From: Nocardioides mangrovicus | GTDB taxonomy: Bacteria; Actinomycetota; Actinomycetes; Propionibacteriales; Nocardioidaceae | Assembly: GCF_003674065.1 (NCBI RefSeq) | Contig: NZ_RDBE01000002.1 | Span: forward strand, 31,829 to 95,828 | Direction: 5' to 3' | Length of the DNA stretch: 64,000 bases | Part shown: positions 61,211 through 64,000 of the stretch, piece by piece | Numbering within the stretch: position 1 is the stretch's first letter | How the letters are laid out: every line of letters starts with the position of its first letter | Made by a program: the position numbers and the translations under genes | The notes under the pieces: model-generated | Told to the model about the DNA's origin: nothing | What the model saw: the letters and a program-made list of their open reading frames with translations, nothing else | The model's database searches: none

Positions 61211-61246
61211 GACCGACCACCCGACCGATCACCCGACCGACCACCC
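61211..61246. repeat. 12-bp tandem repeat
   Basis: Three copies of GACCGACCACCC (middle copy GACCGATCACCC), followed by a partial variant to 61260. It lies 38 bases before the GTG of the zinc-finger protein. No gene covers it. It may be a slippage product. Confidence 0.85.
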
Positions 61247-61283
61247 GTCCCGACCACCCACCCCGCCCTCGTACGCTGGCCCC

Positions 61284-61715
61284 GTGAGCGAGGAGTGGTG
61301 CGATCACTGCGACCTGCCCCTGGCCACCTGCGTCCACGGCCGCCCGCCCGCGCCGCCCGCGGCCGCCGCGCCGAAGCCGGCCCGGCAGCCGCGCGCACGG
61401 CGAGAGCCCGCCGCGCCGCGCAAGAAGGCGACCGCGGGGGTCGTGGTGCGACGCTCGGCGCGGACGATGACGCCGGCTGCTTCGTTCCGCCCGCACATCC
61501 TGGCCGTGCTCGACGAGCACGACGGCGAGTGCGAGGCCGAGGCGCTGCTGGCTGCGCTGCACGAGCGGATGGAGCCGGAGCTGCTCGAGCAGGACCTCGC
61601 GATCGTCAACGGCGAGGTGCGTTGGCGCCAGACCGCTCGCCGTGAGCGTGCCGCGATGACCACCGACGGTCTGCTCGCCCCGCCCCGGACGCCGGGGGTC
61701 TGGGAGCTCAGCTGA
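61284..61715 (+). CDS. Small protein with N-terminal zinc knuckle and Mrr-N-like winged helix
   Basis: Encodes 143 residues from GTG 61284. The N-terminus has CDHCDLPLATCVHG, a C-x2-C-x7-C-x-H possible zinc site. A basic Pro/Ala-rich linker follows. From about residue 62 a winged-helix-like part (FRPHILAVLDEHDGECEAEALLAALHERM, VRWRQTARRERAAMTTDGLLA, GVWELS) resembles the N-terminal domain of Mrr-type restriction proteins. A DNA-binding role is inferred. Its last 8 bases overlap the convergent SGNH gene. Confidence 0.65.
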   Translation: MSEEWCDHCDLPLATCVHGRPPAPPAAAAPKPARQPRARREPAAPRKKATAGVVVRRSARTMTPAASFRPHILAVLDEHDGECEAEALLAALHERMEPELLEQDLAIVNGEVRWRQTARRERAAMTTDGLLAPPRTPGVWELS

Positions 61716-62526
61716 GCGCGCGCACCCGGTGCAGCGTGTCGCCCAGCAGCACTCGGGCGATCAGCCGGTGCCCCTTTGCGCTGGGGTGGTTGCCGTCGGC
61801 GGCGAGCAGCGAGGTCAGGTAGACGTGACCGTGGTGGCGAAACGGCGCGACCAGGTCGACGTAGGCGGCCGCCGACGCGTGCGCCTGGGTCCAGATGACG
61901 CCGTTGACGCGCCGGGTCAGCCGGCGCGAGGCGGCCAGGCCCTGCGCGGAGTAGGCCTGGTAGGCGACGTCGCCGTCCTCGAAGACGTTCCAGTAGCCGA
62001 CGTAGGCGACGACGGTGGGCTGGCCGGCCCGCAGCACCGCGATCTGCCGGTCGATGGCGGCCAGGTGCCGCTTCAGCGCGGCCAGCTCGTCGGCCACGCA
62101 GTCGCCGGCGCCGGGGTGGGCGTCGCACTGCCCGCTGGTGACGGCGTCGTGCTGGTCGGAGGTGTCGTTGGCGCCGATCTCGACGACGACGACGTCGGCC
62201 GCGGCGACGTCGCGGGCCCGCGTGGAGCCGGTGTCGCGCAGGGCCGCGAGCACGTCGGCCGAGGTCCAGCCGCCCTTGGCGTCATCGGCGACGTGGACGC
62301 CGCGGTGCAGCCGCGAGGCCAGCGCGCGGCCGTAGAGCGTGGGGAACGGGGTGCAGCCGCAGTGGCTGCCCGCCGGCACCGAGTCGCCCAGCGCGACGAC
62401 GTGCAGCCTCGCCCCGCCCGCGGCCGCCGCGGTGCGCGCGTGGCCGTCGCCCGTGGCGGCGCTCAGCAGCACCGCCGCCAGTGCGGTGACGAGCACCACC
62501 GCAACGGGTCGCAGCCGACGGAGCAC
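61708..62526 (-). CDS. Secreted SGNH/GDSL hydrolase
   Basis: Encodes 272 residues from GTG 62526. A Sec signal (VAVVLVTALAAVLLSAA) is followed by the mature enzyme: block I VVALGDSVPAG with the nucleophile Ser, block III VVVEIGANDTSDQ and block V DGNHPSAKGH with the catalytic Asp and His. It may be a lipase, esterase or acyl-polysaccharide esterase outside the cell. Six cysteine-like positions are limited to GSHCGC and two others near QCDAHPGAGDC, which may form disulfides. Confidence 0.9.
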   Translation of the reverse strand: MLRRLRPVAVVLVTALAAVLLSAATGDGHARTAAAAGGARLHVVALGDSVPAGSHCGCTPFPTLYGRALASRLHRGVHVADDAKGGWTSADVLAALRDTGSTRARDVAAADVVVVEIGANDTSDQHDAVTSGQCDAHPGAGDCVADELAALKRHLAAIDRQIAVLRAGQPTVVAYVGYWNVFEDGDVAYQAYSAQGLAASRRLTRRVNGVIWTQAHASAAAYVDLVAPFRHHGHVYLTSLLAADGNHPSAKGHRLIARVLLGDTLHRVRALS

Positions 62527-62596
62527 GTCGCCGAGTCTGCTCCTCGAACCTGAGAGACCGGGGGACCGCGCACCGGCGGACGTGGGCGATCCGGCC

Positions 62597-63034
62597 TCAG
62601 TGGTTCGCGCAGCAGGGCGTCGGGTTCGGCTGTTCGAAGGGGACGTGCGCGGCGCGGTCGGGACTGTCGGTGCCGTCGTCGTAGGGCCGGAGCACCAGCA
62701 CCGTCCGGCCGGCCTCGACCAACGGGCGCACGAAGCGCTGGGTCTCCACGCGCTCCTGGGCTCCGGGCACCGTGCCGTCGAAGCTGCGGACCTCGTCGAG
62801 GAGCTCCAGGAGGGCCGCGACCTCGAGTGTGCCGCTCAGCTGCTCGTGGCCGGGGAAGACGAACAGCCGGGCGCGGTCGGGCAGCTGCTGGGCGTTCTCG
62901 GCGCTGACGATGACCACCTGGTCCACCGGGTCGAACACGGTGGCCACGAAGGCGCCGCCGCTGCCGTCGTAGGCGTGCTCCGCCTCGCGGGTGGTGGCGA
63001 ACCCACCCGCGAGGCGCAGCAGCCCGGAGCTCAC
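62597..63034 (-). CDS. Protein of unknown function with C-terminal Cys-Cys-x-x-His
   Basis: Encodes 145 residues from GTG 63034, which overlaps the end of the next upstream gene (GTGA). I do not recognise the family. Predicted alternating strands and helices include GAFVATVFDPVDQVVIVSAE, ARLFVFPGHEQLSG and VLVLRPYDD. The last residues are PNPTPCCANH. It has no signal peptide or membrane helix. It is probably co-transcribed with the PHP-like gene upstream. Confidence 0.6.
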   Translation of the reverse strand: MSSGLLRLAGGFATTREAEHAYDGSGGAFVATVFDPVDQVVIVSAENAQQLPDRARLFVFPGHEQLSGTLEVAALLELLDEVRSFDGTVPGAQERVETQRFVRPLVEAGRTVLVLRPYDDGTDSPDRAAHVPFEQPNPTPCCANH

Positions 63035-64000
63035 GACGTGAGCACCCAGATCGGGTTCGTGTAGAACCACAGGTCGTTCCACGGGTCGGCGTTGCCCAGC
63101 GCGTCGGCCTGCGGGCCGGCGGCGTCCACCCCGGCGCCGTTGATGCCGGCGGCGGTGCGCTTGCCGTCGCTGCCGCGCACCCGCAGGTAGAACGGCTGGT
63201 CGGCCCGGCCCAGCGGGTAGGTCAGCGTGATCTGGCCGCGGCGGCCGGTGACGTCGAAGGTCTTCACCACCTTCGTGGTCGGCGTGGTGAAGGTGTCCTT
63301 GTCCGACACGGCGCCGGTGACGGTGCCGCGGATGACGTCGACCTTGGCGAGCGCGGGCACGAACTCCGCCCAGTTCGGCTGGTCCTGGGTCACGATCGAG
63401 ACGACCAGCTCGAGCTGCTGGCCGCGGCGGCACCGCACGGCGCTGCCCAGCGGGTAGCCCGGGTCGCGGGAGCCGGCGGGCCGCACCCGGACGTCGAGCG
63501 AGCCCAGCAGCGACCCGTGGTCGACCCACACCCGGCCGGCGCGCAGCCCCTGCATCACCGCGGCGTAGCCGAACTGTTCGGCGCCGACGTGGGTGCGGCT
63601 GTAGTAGCCGGGCCAGAAGTCACCCTGGGTGAGGTTCGGACCGGTGCTTCCGTGCACCGGGTCGCCGTAGCGGCCGTTGGCGTCGAAGTAGGCCTGCGTG
63701 TCCTGGCCGACCGGGCGCGCCGAGTCGTCGGCGTAGACCTGGTGGGAGTCGGAGTTGGCGGTGATCCACCAGGGCTTGCCCTCCGCCAGCAGGCTGTCCC
63801 ACAGCCCGCCGACCGTGGCGGTCATCCAGTCGAAGCCGCCGTAGGTGACGTAGCTGGCCAGCGGGTAGCCGGCGAAGCTGTTCGCACTGGGCGAGTTGTC
63901 GTAGTAGCCGCGCCCGGAGCCCGGACCGTACGGCGCGGGGATGCCGGCGGCCTGGTGGCCGGGCGCACCCTCCATGCCCAGTGCGATCCTCGGCTGCTGG
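63031..64000 (-). CDS. PHP-domain-like metal-dependent hydrolase, C-terminal part
   Basis: The gene starts beyond the window; the frame is open through base 64000, giving about 322 residues (an internal ATG at 63975 is not the real start). WWITANSDSHQVYADD carries a His in the place of a PHP-domain metal ligand, and GLRAGRVWVDHGSLLGSLDV is the usual C-terminal element. The rest, with many short strands, may be a beta-domain (QLELVVSIVTQDQPNWAEF, ITLTYPLGRADQPFYLRVRG). It is likely secreted or cell-envelope associated, but the N-terminus cannot be seen. Confidence 0.65.
   Translation of the reverse strand, partial: QQPRIALGMEGAPGHQAAGIPAPYGPGSGRGYYDNSPSANSFAGYPLASYVTYGGFDWMTATVGGLWDSLLAEGKPWWITANSDSHQVYADDSARPVGQDTQAYFDANGRYGDPVHGSTGPNLTQGDFWPGYYSRTHVGAEQFGYAAVMQGLRAGRVWVDHGSLLGSLDVRVRPAGSRDPGYPLGSAVRCRRGQQLELVVSIVTQDQPNWAEFVPALAKVDVIRGTVTGAVSDKDTFTTPTTKVVKTFDVTGRRGQITLTYPLGRADQPFYLRVRGSDGKRTAAGINGAGVDAAGPQADALGNADPWNDLWFYTNPIWVLTS

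Noticed and set aside
61211-61246. 12-base repeats considered as a replication or partition iteron array
   Set aside because: Only three copies, with no replication gene, AT-rich region or DnaA boxes nearby.
1-64000. tRNA or rRNA genes
   Set aside because: I saw no cloverleaf-like T-loop GGTTCGA-type context with matching stems or rRNA-like stretches; the GTTCGA-like strings found lie in operators or coding DNA.

Overview
The window is a very GC-rich (roughly 70% or more) bacterial chromosome segment. It has dense operons with frequent GTG starts, 4-base stop/start overlaps, an aerobic cobalamin pathway of actinobacterial type (CobN plus a fused ChlI/ChlD protein), and short 'GGTTTCGAGACGG' interspersed repeats. 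This points to an actinobacterium. Nocardioides or a relative is my guess and is not proven here. I saw no rRNA, tRNA, CRISPR array, phage or intact transposon.

Layout. (1) 1-891: tail of a BrkB/YihY membrane protein and a DUF4235 protein. (2) 904-14621: an uncharacterised carboxylic-acid catabolic island. A leftward arm holds an FAD dehydrogenase, a diverged AroQ-like dehydratase, a citryl-CoA-lyase/citrate-synthase-like enzyme, a class III CoA-transferase and an IclR regulator. A rightward arm holds an aldehyde dehydrogenase, a TPP-dependent enzyme, a Liv-type ABC importer with fused permease-ATPase, and a DMT permease. (3) 14628-19652: a secreted ThuA-domain protein, a Tat-exported PQQ-type beta-propeller with a cupredoxin-like tail, a quinone oxidoreductase and a divergent MarR regulator with clustered operators. 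(4) 19663-42618: an almost complete aerobic adenosylcobalamin supergene cluster (cobG, H, IJ, M, L, chlID, O, B, C, T, S, U, D, K, Q, F, N) plus the cobalt transporter cbtBA. Three cobalamin riboswitches serve it, two of them back to back between cobN and cbtB. (5) 42555-43705: an FhuF-like Fe-S protein and a cupin. (6) 43702-56571: a LysR regulator and a rightward operon with two flavin monooxygenases, a flavin reductase, a peptide/nickel-type ABC importer, a CoA-transferase, an enoyl-CoA hydratase, a thiol-dioxygenase-like cupin and an alpha/beta hydrolase. It looks like uptake and degradation of an organosulfur (thioether or mercapto-acid) compound. (7) 56641-64000: TetR/MFS efflux pair with three operator copies, a PabB-PabA fusion, a zinc-finger/winged-helix protein, a secreted SGNH hydrolase, an unknown protein and a partial PHP-like protein.

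The cobalamin genes form a regulated unit. CbtBA imports cobalt, CobG to CobL build hydrogenobyrinate, CobB/CobN/ChlID amidate it and insert cobalt, CobO adenosylates, and CobQ/C/D/U/T/S finish the nucleotide loop. The riboswitches give B12 feedback to chlID, cobN and cbtBA. cobA and bluB are not in the window.

The most unusual signals are these: two low-GC, palindrome-bounded segments with a shared arm sequence inside the coding regions of cobL and cobD (possibly a third inside chlID); a CobG with only one cysteine; the abutting divergent riboswitches; and the two catabolic islands of unknown substrate.
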